Below are positions 11,681 to 21,641 of a stretch of DNA of 64,000 nt, one piece after another (within the stretch, counting starts at the first letter, position 1; the number at the start of each line of letters is the position of its first letter). The position numbers and the translations under genes are program-made. Below the pieces are notes generated by a model. That model saw only the letters and a list, made by a program, of their open reading frames with translations. It was not told the origin of the DNA and ran no database searches. The DNA comes from DASQGA01 sp963762085 (GTDB lineage: Bacteria; Actinomycetota; Thermoleophilia; Gaiellales; Gaiellaceae), in NCBI GenBank assembly GCA_963762085.1, contig CAVXJD010000005.1:226241-290240 (forward strand). The letters are read 5' to 3'.

Positions 11681-14600
11681 TTGACCACTCCGCTTCGCGG
11701 GCCCACCCGTCACGCGCGGGCTGCCGCCCTCATGGCTGCCCTTGCGGCGCTCGCATTCTGTGTCTACGCCGCATCCCTGAACGCGGCTCCTGGCCCGTTG
11801 ACGGTCACTCCGATCACCTGGGATGTGCTCGGCCTCGACTCGAACAACGTCAACACAGGCCCGAACGTCTTTCCGGTCGGCGTGCGCGTATGCAATACGG
11901 GGTCCGATCCCGCGACGAACGTGGTTGCAACCTGGGCGTGGAAGACGGCGCAGAACTCATTCACCGGTCCGGCGGAAGGTGCGACGGTCAGCGGCGGGAC
12001 GATCGCCGCAGGCTCCTGCCGCCACGTGTACTTCGACGTGACGCTCAACCGGTCTGCGAGCGCGCGCAGAAAGGCCAGGGACTACCAGGTAACGCTGACG
12101 GCGGACGGCGGCCTCAGCACGGCTGGGCCCCAGCGGACGCTCTACATCCAGCCGCTCGTATCGCAGGGCCGGAACAGCACGAAGAAACTGGCCGGGCCCA
12201 ACGGCTGCAACCTCGCGTACACGGTGTGCGACCCGGCCCCGGCCAACATCGTCGTTGGACGGACGTACACGTACAAGCTCTATGTGGAGACCTCGACGGC
12301 GTATAAGCAACTCGAGACGTTCGCGAACTTCCCGACTTCGATGCTGCAGGCCGTCTCGACGAGCGCCGTCTACAGCAATCCGAGCGGTGCCAGCTCGAGC
12401 TCGATCTACGGCGACGCCTGCGGCTGGAGCCCGACAACACGGGCCTGCGTGGGGCCGGCGAACATTCTCGGCGGAAAAGCCGGCGGACGGGTCGTTGTGA
12501 CTTACGTGCTCACCGCGATCGCGCCCGGCTCGGCGACGCTGCGAGCCACGATCTATGACTTCTCCGGCGCCAGCTACCACTACAACTCCGATTTCGACTC
12601 TGTCACCCTCACGAGCACACCGCTCACCGTCCGTTACGAGCTGGCGACGTCGACTACGGGTAACGGAAAGGTGACGTCGTCTCCGGCGGGCACGCTCACG
12701 AGCGGGAGCTCTAGCGGGATCGACTGCGGCGGCGCGGCCACGATTTGCTCCGTCGGCTACGGCACCGGCACGAGCGTGACACTGACCGCGCAGCCACTCG
12801 GGACCGACACCTTCACGGGCTGGTCGGGCGGCGGCTGCAGCGGGACCGCCTCCACGTGCGTCGTGGCGATGAATCAATCCCGCTCGGTGACGGCCGCGTT
12901 CACCGGTGTGAGCTCGTACCCGCTGGACGTGGCCAAGGCCGGGTCGGGCACCGTCACCGCCGATGTCGGCCCGGTGAGCTGTGGGGCGACATGCGTCGGT
13001 AACTACGCGGGCGGCACGCTGGTGACGCTAACGGCCGCCCCGAGCGTCGGCTGGACCTTCGACGGATGGTCCGGCGGAGGCTGCTCGGGCACAGGCACCT
13101 GCACCGTGACCATGAGCCAGGCTCGCTCGGTAACAGCGACTTTCATCGAGCAGACCTTCTCCCTCAACGTCACCGCCACGGGCAACGGGGTGGTCACTGC
13201 GAACGCCGGAACGATCAGCTGTGGTAACGGCGACACCTTCTGCGCCGATGTCTATGGCGCGGGCACCCTTGTCACGCTTACTGCAACTCCTGCAACCGGA
13301 CAGAGCCTTACGAGTTGGTCGGGCGCCTGCTCGGGCAACGCTGCGACTTGCGTTGTCACCATGGATCAGGCGCGCGCGGTGACCGCTACGTTCAGCGGCA
13401 CGGCGTCGTATCCGCTCGACGTCGGAACGAGCGGGTCCGGTACGGGCACCGTGACCTCGAATGTCGGCGGCATCAACTGCGGCGCCACCTGCAGCGCGAC
13501 GTACTCAGACGGCACGCTCGTCACGCTGACCGCCACCCCTTCGGGTGCCTCGGCCTTCAACGGCTGGTCCGGTGACTGCTCCGGGACGAGCACCACCTGC
13601 GTGGTCGCGATGAGCCAGGCCCGTGACGTGACGGCGGACTTCGGCCCGCCCACTCACCCGCTCGCGGTCTCCAAAGCGGGATCGGGGACGGGGGTCGTCA
13701 CCTCCGATGTGGGAGGAATCAACTGCGGCGCGACGTGCAGCGCGAGCTTCGACGAGGGAACCATCGTCACCCTGACCGCGGCCTCCTCCTCCGGCTCCGC
13801 ATTCTCCGGCTGGTCCGGCGATTGCTCCGGGACCGGTGTGTGCACCGTCACGATGACTGTCGCGCGGAACGTGACAGCGACGTTCGTGGCCGCGAACACA
13901 CTGGCCGTGACGAAGACTGGATCGGGCACGGGAACCGTGACGTCCGACGTCGGCGCGATCAACTGCGGCGCTACCTGCAGCGCCAATTACACAGGTGGCA
14001 CGGTCGTCACGCTCACCGCGGTCGCTTCCGCTAGCTCCCGCTTCGCCGGCTGGTCGGGTGAGGGCTGCTCCGGGACCGGCACTTGCACGGTGACGATGAG
14101 CCAGGCTCGAAACGTCACCGCCAACTTCGTCGCCATCCATACGCTGACGGTCGCGAAGACCGGGTCCGGTACGGGCACCGTGACGTCCAGCGTAGGCGCG
14201 ATCAGCTGCGGCGCCGCCTGCACAGACGCGTACGACGACGGCAGCTCGGTCACTCTCAGCGCAGTCGCTGCAGCCGACTCTCGCTTCACCGGTTGGTCGG
14301 GCGCGGGCTGCTCGGGCACGGGCACTTGCACGGTGACCATGAGCCAGGCCCGCAATGTCAGCGCCGGCTTTGTCGCCACCTACACGCTCACAGTCACGGG
14401 TTCGGGTAATGGCACCGTCAGCTCGGACGTAGGAGCGATCGACTGCGGCGTCATCTGCGCAGACGCATACGACGACGGCAGCTCGGTCACGCTCACCGCG
14501 GCCGCTTCCGCTAGCTCCCGCTTCGCCGGCTGGTCGGGCGAGGGCTGCTCCGGGACCGGCACTTGCACGGTGACGATGAGCCAGGCTCGAAACGTCACCG

Positions 14601-16828
14601 CCAACTTCGTCGCCATCCATACGCTGACGGTCGCGACGACAGGGTCCGGAACGGGCACCGTGACGTCCGACGTCGGCGCGATCAACTGTGGCGTCACCTG
14701 CGCAGACGCGTACGACGATGGCAGCTCGGTCACTCTCACCGCGGCCGCTTCCGCGGGCTCCCGCTTCGCCGGCTGGTCGGGCGAGGGCTGCTCCGGAACC
14801 GGCACCTGCACAGTCACGATGAGCCAGGTCCGCAACGTTAGCGCCAGCTTCATCGCACGCCACACCCTGACCGTCACGAAGACCGGATCGGGCACGGGCA
14901 CAGTGACGTCGGACGTCGGCGCGATCGACTGTGGCGTCACCTGCGCGGACGACTACGACGAGGGAACCTGGGTCACGTTCAGCGCTCCGGCTGCGACCGG
15001 GTCTCGTTTCACCGGCTGGTCGGGTGCGGGCTGCTCGGGCACGGGCACCTGCACGATCGCCATGAGCCAGGCTCGCACTGTCAGCGCCGGCTTCGTCGCC
15101 ACCCACACGCTCACGGTCACGGATTCCGGCAGCGGCACCGTCAGCTCGGACGTAGGAGCGATCAGCTGCGGCGCCACCTGCAGCGACGACTACGACGACG
15201 GCAGCTCGGTCACTCTCACCGCGGCCGCTTCCGCGGGCTCCCGCTTCGACGGCTGGTCGGGCGCCTGCTCAGGGGCGGCGACGACCTGCACGGTGACCAT
15301 GAACCAGGCTCGCAATGTTAGCGCCAGCTTCATCGCTTTCTACACACTCACCATCACGAAGACCGGCGCCGGCACCGGCACCATCGGTTCCGACTTGGGG
15401 GCGATCAACTGCGGCTCCACCTGCGCGGACGACTACGACGACGGCACGTCCGTCACGCTCAGCGCGGTCGCCGCGACCGGGTCTCGCTTCACCGGCTGGT
15501 CGGGCGCGGGCTGCTCTGGCACGGGCACCTGCACCGTCGCCATGAGCCAGGCTCGCAATGTCAGTGCCGGCTTCGTCGCCACCTACACGCTCACGGTCAC
15601 GGGTTCAGGTAGTGGCACCGTCAGCTCGGACGTAGGAGCGATCAACTGCGGCGTCATCTGCGCAGACGCGTACGACGACGGCACCTCGGTCACGCTCACC
15701 GCCTCCGCTTCGGCCGGCTCCAACTTCACGGGCTGGTCGGGCGCCTGCTCGGGTACGGCAACAACCTGCAGCGTCACAATGAACGAGGCTCGCGCGGTTG
15801 GCGCCGGCTTCCTGGCTCGCTACACCTTGTCCGCCACAAAGACCGGCTCCGGCGCCGGCACTGTCAGCTCCGACCTCGGGGCACTCAGCTGCGGCGGCAC
15901 CTGCGCAGACGACTACGACGAGGGAACCTCGATCACGCTCACCGCCGTCGCCGCAGGCGGGTCTCGCTTCGCCGGCTGGTCTGGCGAAGGGTGTACAGGC
16001 ACCAGCACCTGCACCGTCACGATGAGCCAAGCCCGTGCGGTCACAGCGACGTTTGTCGGCCTCGTCCCGCTCACGGTGACTGTGCGTGGGCGAGGAACTG
16101 TCCGCTCCGAGCCCGAGGGAATTCGCTGTCGACTGGCCTGCTCGAGAGATTACGACGCCGGTACGCTCGTTACGCTCGTGGCCTCCGCCGACCAAGGCCG
16201 CTGGTTCGTTGGCTGGTCCGGAGCCTGCACCGGTAGGCGCGCTAGGTGCACCGTGACCATGAGCCAAGCCCGCTTCGTGCACGTCCGTTTTGCGCTCGAG
16301 CTCGCGCTTCGCATCCAGATCCCCAACAAACTGGTCTATCACTGGCCACACGAGTCGGCCACGATACGGGCACTCGCGACCTGGCGCGGTAAGCGTCTGG
16401 CAGGCGCACGGGTCAGGATTGTGATCACATGTCCACGCCGCACCTCCACCACGGTGCTGAGAACCGGAAAGCGTGGGAGGATCGCGCTCCGATTGCGCGC
16501 GACGATGCCGGAAACACTGCGCATCTACTCCTGCAACGTCAGAGGGCGCGTGGCTGCGAATCGCCGGACGGCCCGAGCGGAGAACCCCGGCACCGTGAGC
16601 TTCATCCACCCGCTCTGGCTCAAGACCAGAGTCACGAACGGCAAGATCATCGTGCGCATCTGGGGACGGGCGTACGAGCCAGTCCGGTTGTTCGCAGACG
16701 GCAAAGAGGTGAGCCGGTCGCGAATCAGCCGGAAGGGCTGGGTCGACATGATCTCGGGGCAGATTCAGCACGGCGACATGTTGAGGGTCACCGGCTTGCA
16801 CGGCCACGCGTACCACCGCACGGCGTAG
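11681..16828 (+). CDS. Giant secreted protein with 15 divergent InlB-like B-repeats
   Basis: About 1715 residues from TTG 11681, which has GAGGAG just upstream and gives a good signal peptide (Arg-rich start, then ALMAALAALAFCVYA). An ATG at 11630 is a longer alternative. After a beta-rich N-terminal domain of about 300 residues come 15 repeats of about 80 residues, each with two Cys pairs (INCGxTC and CSGTGTC) and the FxGWSG and MSQARNVTAxF motifs of the bacterial InlB-type beta-grasp repeat. The last 170 residues form a different basic Ig-like or beta-domain. There is no LPXTG or transmembrane anchor, so the protein is probably released or cell-wall bound. Adhesion or matrix roles are inferred from the repeat family. 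Confidence 0.88.
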   Translation: MTTPLRGPTRHARAAALMAALAALAFCVYAASLNAAPGPLTVTPITWDVLGLDSNNVNTGPNVFPVGVRVCNTGSDPATNVVATWAWKTAQNSFTGPAEGATVSGGTIAAGSCRHVYFDVTLNRSASARRKARDYQVTLTADGGLSTAGPQRTLYIQPLVSQGRNSTKKLAGPNGCNLAYTVCDPAPANIVVGRTYTYKLYVETSTAYKQLETFANFPTSMLQAVSTSAVYSNPSGASSSSIYGDACGWSPTTRACVGPANILGGKAGGRVVVTYVLTAIAPGSATLRATIYDFSGASYHYNSDFDSVTLTSTPLTVRYELATSTTGNGKVTSSPAGTLTSGSSSGIDCGGAATICSVGYGTGTSVTLTAQPLGTDTFTGWSGGGCSGTASTCVVAMNQSRSVTAAFTGVSSYPLDVAKAGSGTVTADVGPVSCGATCVGNYAGGTLVTLTAAPSVGWTFDGWSGGGCSGTGTCTVTMSQARSVTATFIEQTFSLNVTATGNGVVTANAGTISCGNGDTFCADVYGAGTLVTLTATPATGQSLTSWSGACSGNAATCVVTMDQARAVTATFSGTASYPLDVGTSGSGTGTVTSNVGGINCGATCSATYSDGTLVTLTATPSGASAFNGWSGDCSGTSTTCVVAMSQARDVTADFGPPTHPLAVSKAGSGTGVVTSDVGGINCGATCSASFDEGTIVTLTAASSSGSAFSGWSGDCSGTGVCTVTMTVARNVTATFVAANTLAVTKTGSGTGTVTSDVGAINCGATCSANYTGGTVVTLTAVASASSRFAGWSGEGCSGTGTCTVTMSQARNVTANFVAIHTLTVAKTGSGTGTVTSSVGAISCGAACTDAYDDGSSVTLSAVAAADSRFTGWSGAGCSGTGTCTVTMSQARNVSAGFVATYTLTVTGSGNGTVSSDVGAIDCGVICADAYDDGSSVTLTAAASASSRFAGWSGEGCSGTGTCTVTMSQARNVTANFVAIHTLTVATTGSGTGTVTSDVGAINCGVTCADAYDDGSSVTLTAAASAGSRFAGWSGEGCSGTGTCTVTMSQVRNVSASFIARHTLTVTKTGSGTGTVTSDVGAIDCGVTCADDYDEGTWVTFSAPAATGSRFTGWSGAGCSGTGTCTIAMSQARTVSAGFVATHTLTVTDSGSGTVSSDVGAISCGATCSDDYDDGSSVTLTAAASAGSRFDGWSGACSGAATTCTVTMNQARNVSASFIAFYTLTITKTGAGTGTIGSDLGAINCGSTCADDYDDGTSVTLSAVAATGSRFTGWSGAGCSGTGTCTVAMSQARNVSAGFVATYTLTVTGSGSGTVSSDVGAINCGVICADAYDDGTSVTLTASASAGSNFTGWSGACSGTATTCSVTMNEARAVGAGFLARYTLSATKTGSGAGTVSSDLGALSCGGTCADDYDEGTSITLTAVAAGGSRFAGWSGEGCTGTSTCTVTMSQARAVTATFVGLVPLTVTVRGRGTVRSEPEGIRCRLACSRDYDAGTLVTLVASADQGRWFVGWSGACTGRRARCTVTMSQARFVHVRFALELALRIQIPNKLVYHWPHESATIRALATWRGKRLAGARVRIVITCPRRTSTTVLRTGKRGRIALRLRATMPETLRIYSCNVRGRVAANRRTARAENPGTVSFIHPLWLKTRVTNGKIIVRIWGRAYEPVRLFADGKEVSRSRISRKGWVDMISGQIQHGDMLRVTGLHGHAYHRTA
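12634..16300 (+). repeat. Fifteen tandem ~244-bp coding repeats
   Basis: The repeats begin near YELATS at 12634 and end near VRFALE at 16300, averaging about 244 bp. Units 6 and 8 share a nearly identical stretch from about 14030 and 14510, an offset of two units. Units 7-8, 10-11 and 12-13 look like copies of one two-unit block, because the second member of each pair has a shorter N-terminal strand (for example TGSGNGTVSS). This shows duplication by pairs. Confidence 0.85.
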
Positions 16829-16904
16829 CGCGGCGGCCAGGCAGTCTCGACGAGAGCCCGACGGCCTGATTCGCGGCGTCGTCGCCGCTTGACGACGTGG
16901 CACG

Positions 16905-17465
16905 ATGGACCCCGCTTTGCGCGCGCTCTCCATTTCAACCCTCGCTGCGCTCGCCGCCGTGGCCCTGCTCACCGCCACCGCCGCTCGGGCGCACCCGACC
17001 GGCCCGCACACGGGCTTCCAGTCGACCGTCTCCTACATCGAGCCCCAGCTCCCGGGACTGCTCGTGCGGGTACTCGGCGGCCACGTGCAGCTCTCGGTCG
17101 AGAACTTGACGCAAAAGAACGTCGTGATTCTCGACGAGCGGGGCCAACCGGTCGTGCGTATCCCACCGGGTCGAACGCGGATCTGGAACGAGCCTCGGAT
17201 CGGCTCCGCTGAACCACCACCCGAACGCGAGGGGCTCGTCAGGAATTGGCGAATCGAAGGGACCGCCGACGGCCGGCCGTTCGCGATCGTCGGCTTCCTC
17301 GGCTACCGACCGCCGGCGTCCGATTCGAACGACGACGGCATACCGATGTGGGCAATCGTTACCGGAGCTGGAGCGAGCGTGCTGATCGTCGCTGCCGCCC
17401 TCGCCCTCCCGTTCTGGCGACGGGAGGGCGAGGGCGAGCAACAGGGGTCCGCTACGGAGCGGTGA
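16905..17465 (+). CDS. Secreted, C-terminally membrane-anchored protein of unknown function
   Basis: A 186-residue protein with an N-terminal signal sequence (ALSISTLAALAAVALLTATA then AARAH), a beta-rich extracytoplasmic part and one C-terminal helix (MWAIVTGAGASVLIVAAALA) followed by a short basic tail. The ectodomain contains VRVLGGHVQLSVENLTQ, VVILDERGQPVVRIPPG and a DDG stretch before the helix. The shape resembles actinobacterial proteins encoded near copper-handling genes, but I see no metal motif here and no copper genes nearby, so I assign no function. Its 3' end overlaps the convergent nucleotidase gene by 14 bp. Confidence 0.8.
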   Translation: MDPALRALSISTLAALAAVALLTATAARAHPTGPHTGFQSTVSYIEPQLPGLLVRVLGGHVQLSVENLTQKNVVILDERGQPVVRIPPGRTRIWNEPRIGSAEPPPEREGLVRNWRIEGTADGRPFAIVGFLGYRPPASDSNDDGIPMWAIVTGAGASVLIVAAALALPFWRREGEGEQQGSATER

Positions 17466-19176
17466 TCAGCGGGCAGTTGTTGCCGGAACCCGGGGTCGGA
17501 TCCGTGCAGACGATCCGGCCCTGGATGGTCGGGCTGATCGGTGAGTTCGCCGTTACGTAGGCGGCGAGATCCTGGTCCATGATGTTCCGGGTCGTCGACT
17601 TGGAGATCACATTGGGATAGCCGTCGCCGCCGCTGAGCGTGAAGTCGTTGCTGGCGACCGTGTAGTTCGTCTCGGGGACGACCGCATCGCCGGTGCAGCT
17701 GCCATCGGCCGCTTGTCGCACGATGCTGGTCACGCGGCTGCCGACAGCCGCCTCGATGTTGTATGTGAAGCACAGGCCGGAGACCTGCGCGAAGCGGCCG
17801 TTTGCCCCCGGCATCGACGAGACGCTGTGCTCGAGGAAGGCCTTGACCTCGGCGCCGGTCAGCGTCGTGGTCGTGCTGACGTTCCCGAAGCGGAGCACGG
17901 CGAGCGCGCCGCCGCGGGTGATCGGGAACGGCGGCGTGGCCGGCATCGGCGACGGGCAAAAGCCGCCCGACTCGACGTGCGGGCACGTCAACGCATCGCG
18001 CAGCCCGCCCGAGTTCGTAATGGCGAAGTCGGTCCCGTACGCGGCCCGCAGCGAATCCGTCACGACGTTGCCGACAAGCGACTCGCAAAGCCTGCCGTCG
18101 GAGCGGCCGCACGAGTCGGAGCGCAGAACCGGCACGTTCGACGAGCCGATCACCGTGCCGAGGATCGGTGCGAGCTGCGCGTTCAGCTCGGCGATGTAGT
18201 CCTGGATGTCCTGATCCGGCGTCACCCCCGCTATGAACGGCGTGTGCTGCGTGACGGACTTACTCGTGACGCCTGTCGCCCGGTCGACGGTGAGCTGGAT
18301 CTTGGCGAACTGCGCTCCCTTGCTCAGATTCTCGACAGCGAGCACCTTGCCGCCCTGATGGAGCCCGTTATAGGTGAAGTTCGTGTGATCACCCACGATG
18401 ACGTCGATCAGGTCTCCGTTGACGCCGTTCGCGAAGTCGATCAGCTCGCCGAAGGCATTCCCTTCGTCGAAACCGCGGATCCCCTTGTGAGTCAGGATCA
18501 CGACCACTTTGGCGCCTGAGTCCCGCGCCTGCTTAGCCGCCTTGTTCGCAGCGACGATCGAGTTCGAGACCTGCATCGTCCCGAACGAACCGGGAAACAC
18601 GAGCTCCGGCGCTTCCTCGTTGGTGATCCCGATCACAGCGACCCGGATGCCGTCGACGTTGAAGAAGACTCGCTTGGTGACGCCGGTGAGGTTCTCCTCG
18701 AGACCCTTGAGGTTCGCCGAGACGAACGGGAAATCCGCCAAGTCGACCATCCTCTGGAGGTGAGGGACACCGCGGTCGAAGTTGTGATTGCCGAACGTGT
18801 CGGCGTTGACGCCCATCATGTTCATCGCGGTGACTGCGGGCTCGTCCTCGAAGAAGTTCGATATCGCAGGGGTCGCGCCGAATGAATCGCCCGCCATGAA
18901 GACGAGCGTGTTCGGGTTGGCGGCGCGCGCGTTGTCGAAGTACGTCTTGAGGAAGGCCGCTCCACCGCCCAGGACGGTGGCCGCGCCCGGGTCGACGTCG
19001 ATCGGCTCGAGCTGGCCGTGCCAGTCGGAAACCGTGACGAGCTGGATGTTCGTGGTACCCGTCCCTGGCGCCTGTTGGGTCACGAGCGACCTGTTGCCGG
19101 CTGCCCCGCCCACGAGCGCCGCGGACGAAACAAGCAGCGTCGCTAAGAGCGCCGCGATGATCATGAGTCTCTTCAT
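17452..19176 (-). CDS. Secreted 5'-nucleotidase / 2',3'-cyclic phosphodiesterase family
   Basis: About 574 residues from ATG 19176 (GGAG upstream) with a signal peptide. The metallophosphoesterase domain has VSDWHGQLEP, AGDSFGATP, GNHNFDRG, ILTHKG and VGDHTN, which carry the di-metal ligands. The C-terminal 5'-nucleotidase domain has LGNVVTDSLR-like, ITNSGGLRD and NDFTLSGGDGYP motifs for substrate binding. It acts outside the membrane, releasing phosphate from nucleotides. It lies immediately downstream of the nuclease gene, with the nuclease stop 11 bp before this start, so the pair probably degrades extracellular DNA and then nucleotides. Confidence 0.92.
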   Translation of the reverse strand: MKRLMIIAALLATLLVSSAALVGGAAGNRSLVTQQAPGTGTTNIQLVTVSDWHGQLEPIDVDPGAATVLGGGAAFLKTYFDNARAANPNTLVFMAGDSFGATPAISNFFEDEPAVTAMNMMGVNADTFGNHNFDRGVPHLQRMVDLADFPFVSANLKGLEENLTGVTKRVFFNVDGIRVAVIGITNEEAPELVFPGSFGTMQVSNSIVAANKAAKQARDSGAKVVVILTHKGIRGFDEGNAFGELIDFANGVNGDLIDVIVGDHTNFTYNGLHQGGKVLAVENLSKGAQFAKIQLTVDRATGVTSKSVTQHTPFIAGVTPDQDIQDYIAELNAQLAPILGTVIGSSNVPVLRSDSCGRSDGRLCESLVGNVVTDSLRAAYGTDFAITNSGGLRDALTCPHVESGGFCPSPMPATPPFPITRGGALAVLRFGNVSTTTTLTGAEVKAFLEHSVSSMPGANGRFAQVSGLCFTYNIEAAVGSRVTSIVRQAADGSCTGDAVVPETNYTVASNDFTLSGGDGYPNVISKSTTRNIMDQDLAAYVTANSPISPTIQGRIVCTDPTPGSGNNCPLITAP

Positions 19177-19187
19177 CCTTCTCTCCC

Positions 19188-21527
19188 TCATTTCGGCTTC
19201 GGTGTCGGCCGACCGGTCAGACGGATCCTGACCAATGACGGCTCATGATCGGATGCCTGGGCTGACAGCTCTGAGTTCACATGCACGACGTCGTAAACGA
19301 ACGGGAACTGCATGCGCAGGTTTTGGCTCAGCAGGATCTGGTCGAGAACCTGCGAGTTGCCCTCGAAGACGTACGAATAACGCTCGTTCACCGGCAGCGT
19401 CTTGATCGCCGAGAAGAGCTCGCCGTCCCCCTCGAGGATGTCGACGGTCTCGGAGAACTCGAAGTCATTGATGTCTCCGAGCACCACGACGTTGGCCGCC
19501 GGATCGATTTCGAGGATGTCGTTGACGAACGCGTTGACGACCTCAGCCTGACCGTGGCGCGGACCTTCGGTAAACCGCATCGGCGGCTGGTTGTGGCCCA
19601 TCAGCGGCTGGTCGTCGTTCTTCGAACTGAAGTGGTTGACGACGACGAACAGCTTCTTGCCGCGGACGCTGAATTCTCCGACGAGCGATTTCCGCGTCGC
19701 GACGAACGCCGGATCCGACGGATCGATCCGGCCGGGGCTGAACGAAAGCTGGGGCCCCGAGGGCGTTGCGACGACCGACGTCGCTATGGTCGAGTCACCA
19801 CCCGGCCGATCGATGAAGCTCAGGCCGCGATCGGTGCGGAAGAGGAACCCGACGCGGATGTTCGCGCCTGGGGCGCCCCCGTCCTGGTTGTTCACAGGGT
19901 CGATCTGCCGGTACTCGTAGAGCGGGCCGCCCGCGCGCGTGATCGCTTCGATGAGCAGGCGCCACGTCTCCGAGGCGTCGACGACACCGTTATCCGCGGC
20001 GCCTCCGTTGTCCTGCACCTCTTCGATCCCGAGCAGGTCGGGCGAGCGGAGGTTCTGGACGATCTGACCCGCGAGGCGGTCGAACAGCGCGCCGTCACCC
20101 GGATCCAGGTTCTCCACGTTGAACGTCCCGATCGTGATCTCCTGGTCGACCGAAGCCTGTGTCGTCTCCGGCCCGAACGGGCTCGCGATAAACGCCGGCG
20201 TCGACGTGGCCTGGATCTTGTAGTTCGCGAACGTGTAGTCGAGCGGCCCGACGATGGCACCGAGAATGCGTGCCCCGACGTCCATGACAGGCATCGCCCG
20301 GGCGGGGCGCGGGGAGATGCGGTCGCGCAGGATCTCGTCGTCGATCGCGATCCGTTCCGGGTTGAAGTCCTCGTAGGTCGGGGCGGGCAGGATCCCGCCC
20401 CGGGCAGTCCGCGTGCCGGTGGCCCAGATGCCGTTGTCCGGGAGCAGCGTGATCTCGCCGAAGCTCTCGGTCTCGTTGACGACGTCGCCGTCGTTGACCT
20501 GGACGAGCATTCCCTCGAGGCTCTCCCAGAAGTCGATGCCGTCCTGAGCCGGGTCGAAGGTTGTCGGGCCGGTCTCGACGCTGCCGTTGGTGTCGTTGTC
20601 GATGATCCCGACCGGCGGCATTCGCCCGCCCACGCCGACGACAGTCGCTGCGGGAATGGGATTCCCGGTCGTCACGGGCGTGACAGTCGGGCTAACGATC
20701 TGGGTGACCGTAAGGTTGTTCGCATTGCTCGGTCGGAACTCGGAGACGCGGCCGGCGACCGTTACCGCATCGCCGACGGTGACCGTCGGCGCGGCGTTCG
20801 TGAAGACGAAGATGCCCTCCGAAGTGTCCGCGCTCGCGTCCGGCGCCGGATCCTGGATCCAGAAGCCTCGACCACCGGCGGTCCGAAGTGCCGTCACGAC
20901 ACCTTCCACGTCCTTGACGGGCCGCTCGTTGAGCGGCGAGATGTGAGCGAGTCCCTGGATCTCGCGGATCTTCACGCTGACCGGTGCGGGGGGTGTCGTC
21001 GAGCCCTGGGGTGTGCCTACCTTCGGCCCATCGAAATCGGCGACGTTGTCATCCGTGTCTTGAGCGCCGCCGTTCTCCCGCTCGAACGCGTTGTTGCCGT
21101 TCGAGGTCGGAATCGGAAGGCCCGCCCCTTCGCGGCACTGGTCCACGGCGCCTTCCGAACTACCGACACCGTCAACGACGGTGGTCGCGTCAGCAAGAGT
21201 GATCCGCGCACCGCCGTCGTCGGAAATTCCCAGTGCGTACGACGTGTCACCAGGGGCCGCCGTGCCGCTCGAGTTTGCGAACAGGTACCGCTGGCCGGGC
21301 CCGAGCGTGACACCTGCCGCCACCGTCGCCCGCGCCGACGGCGCACCACTTGCGGCAGCGCAACCCTGCAAGCGCCAGCCTGCGATGCTGACGGGACCTG
21401 CTGACGTGTTCAGGAGCTCGACGAATTCGTCGTTCCCGTCCACGCCGCGAAACTGAAACTCCGAGATGACGACACCGTTCGACGATGCGAACGCCGTCGA
21501 GCTGCCCACCAGGGCGAGTACCGCCAA
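19188..21527 (-). CDS. ExeM/NucH-type extracellular nuclease with lamin-tail domain
   Basis: A 779-residue secreted protein as counted from TTG 21527. Residues about 15-125 are a lamin-tail domain (VVISEFQFRGVDGNDEFVEL). An OB-fold-like region (VEGVVTALR, VTVGDAVTVAGRVSEF) follows. The C-terminal half is an endonuclease/exonuclease/phosphatase domain with GTFNVENLD, LLGIEEVQDNG, VVVNHFSSK, VVLGDINDFE and ASDHEPSLV, covering the catalytic Glu, Asp, Asn and His positions. The TTG start truncates the signal peptide. A CTG at 21554 with AGGAG upstream would add nine residues (LRTCVLALS) and restore a normal one. The gene is coupled to the nucleotidase. Confidence 0.9.
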   Translation of the reverse strand: MAVLALVGSSTAFASSNGVVISEFQFRGVDGNDEFVELLNTSAGPVSIAGWRLQGCAAASGAPSARATVAAGVTLGPGQRYLFANSSGTAAPGDTSYALGISDDGGARITLADATTVVDGVGSSEGAVDQCREGAGLPIPTSNGNNAFERENGGAQDTDDNVADFDGPKVGTPQGSTTPPAPVSVKIREIQGLAHISPLNERPVKDVEGVVTALRTAGGRGFWIQDPAPDASADTSEGIFVFTNAAPTVTVGDAVTVAGRVSEFRPSNANNLTVTQIVSPTVTPVTTGNPIPAATVVGVGGRMPPVGIIDNDTNGSVETGPTTFDPAQDGIDFWESLEGMLVQVNDGDVVNETESFGEITLLPDNGIWATGTRTARGGILPAPTYEDFNPERIAIDDEILRDRISPRPARAMPVMDVGARILGAIVGPLDYTFANYKIQATSTPAFIASPFGPETTQASVDQEITIGTFNVENLDPGDGALFDRLAGQIVQNLRSPDLLGIEEVQDNGGAADNGVVDASETWRLLIEAITRAGGPLYEYRQIDPVNNQDGGAPGANIRVGFLFRTDRGLSFIDRPGGDSTIATSVVATPSGPQLSFSPGRIDPSDPAFVATRKSLVGEFSVRGKKLFVVVNHFSSKNDDQPLMGHNQPPMRFTEGPRHGQAEVVNAFVNDILEIDPAANVVVLGDINDFEFSETVDILEGDGELFSAIKTLPVNERYSYVFEGNSQVLDQILLSQNLRMQFPFVYDVVHVNSELSAQASDHEPSLVRIRLTGRPTPKPK

Positions 21528-21641
21528 GCTAAGCGCTAGGACGCATGTACGCAGGATGTGACTCCTCTGCCCTCGAGTGTCCCCTCCGGCCTTTCAGGGG
21601 CCGCGACGCGGGCATCCTAACCGGACACGCTGGCGAACGCC

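Noticed and set aside
13505..15106. A 533-residue minus-strand open frame inside the repeat protein region, plus one at 15605-17011
   Set aside because: They are antisense shadows of repetitive GC-rich coding DNA; they repeat with the same period and show no domain.
12634..16300. CRISPR-like or noncoding repeat array
   Set aside because: The repeats are in frame, about 244 bp and encode a protein domain; there are no short palindromic repeats with spacers.
19281..21404. A 707-residue plus-strand frame antisense to the nuclease
   Set aside because: The opposite strand encodes a clear secreted nuclease; this frame is Arg/Val/Asp-rich with no motif.
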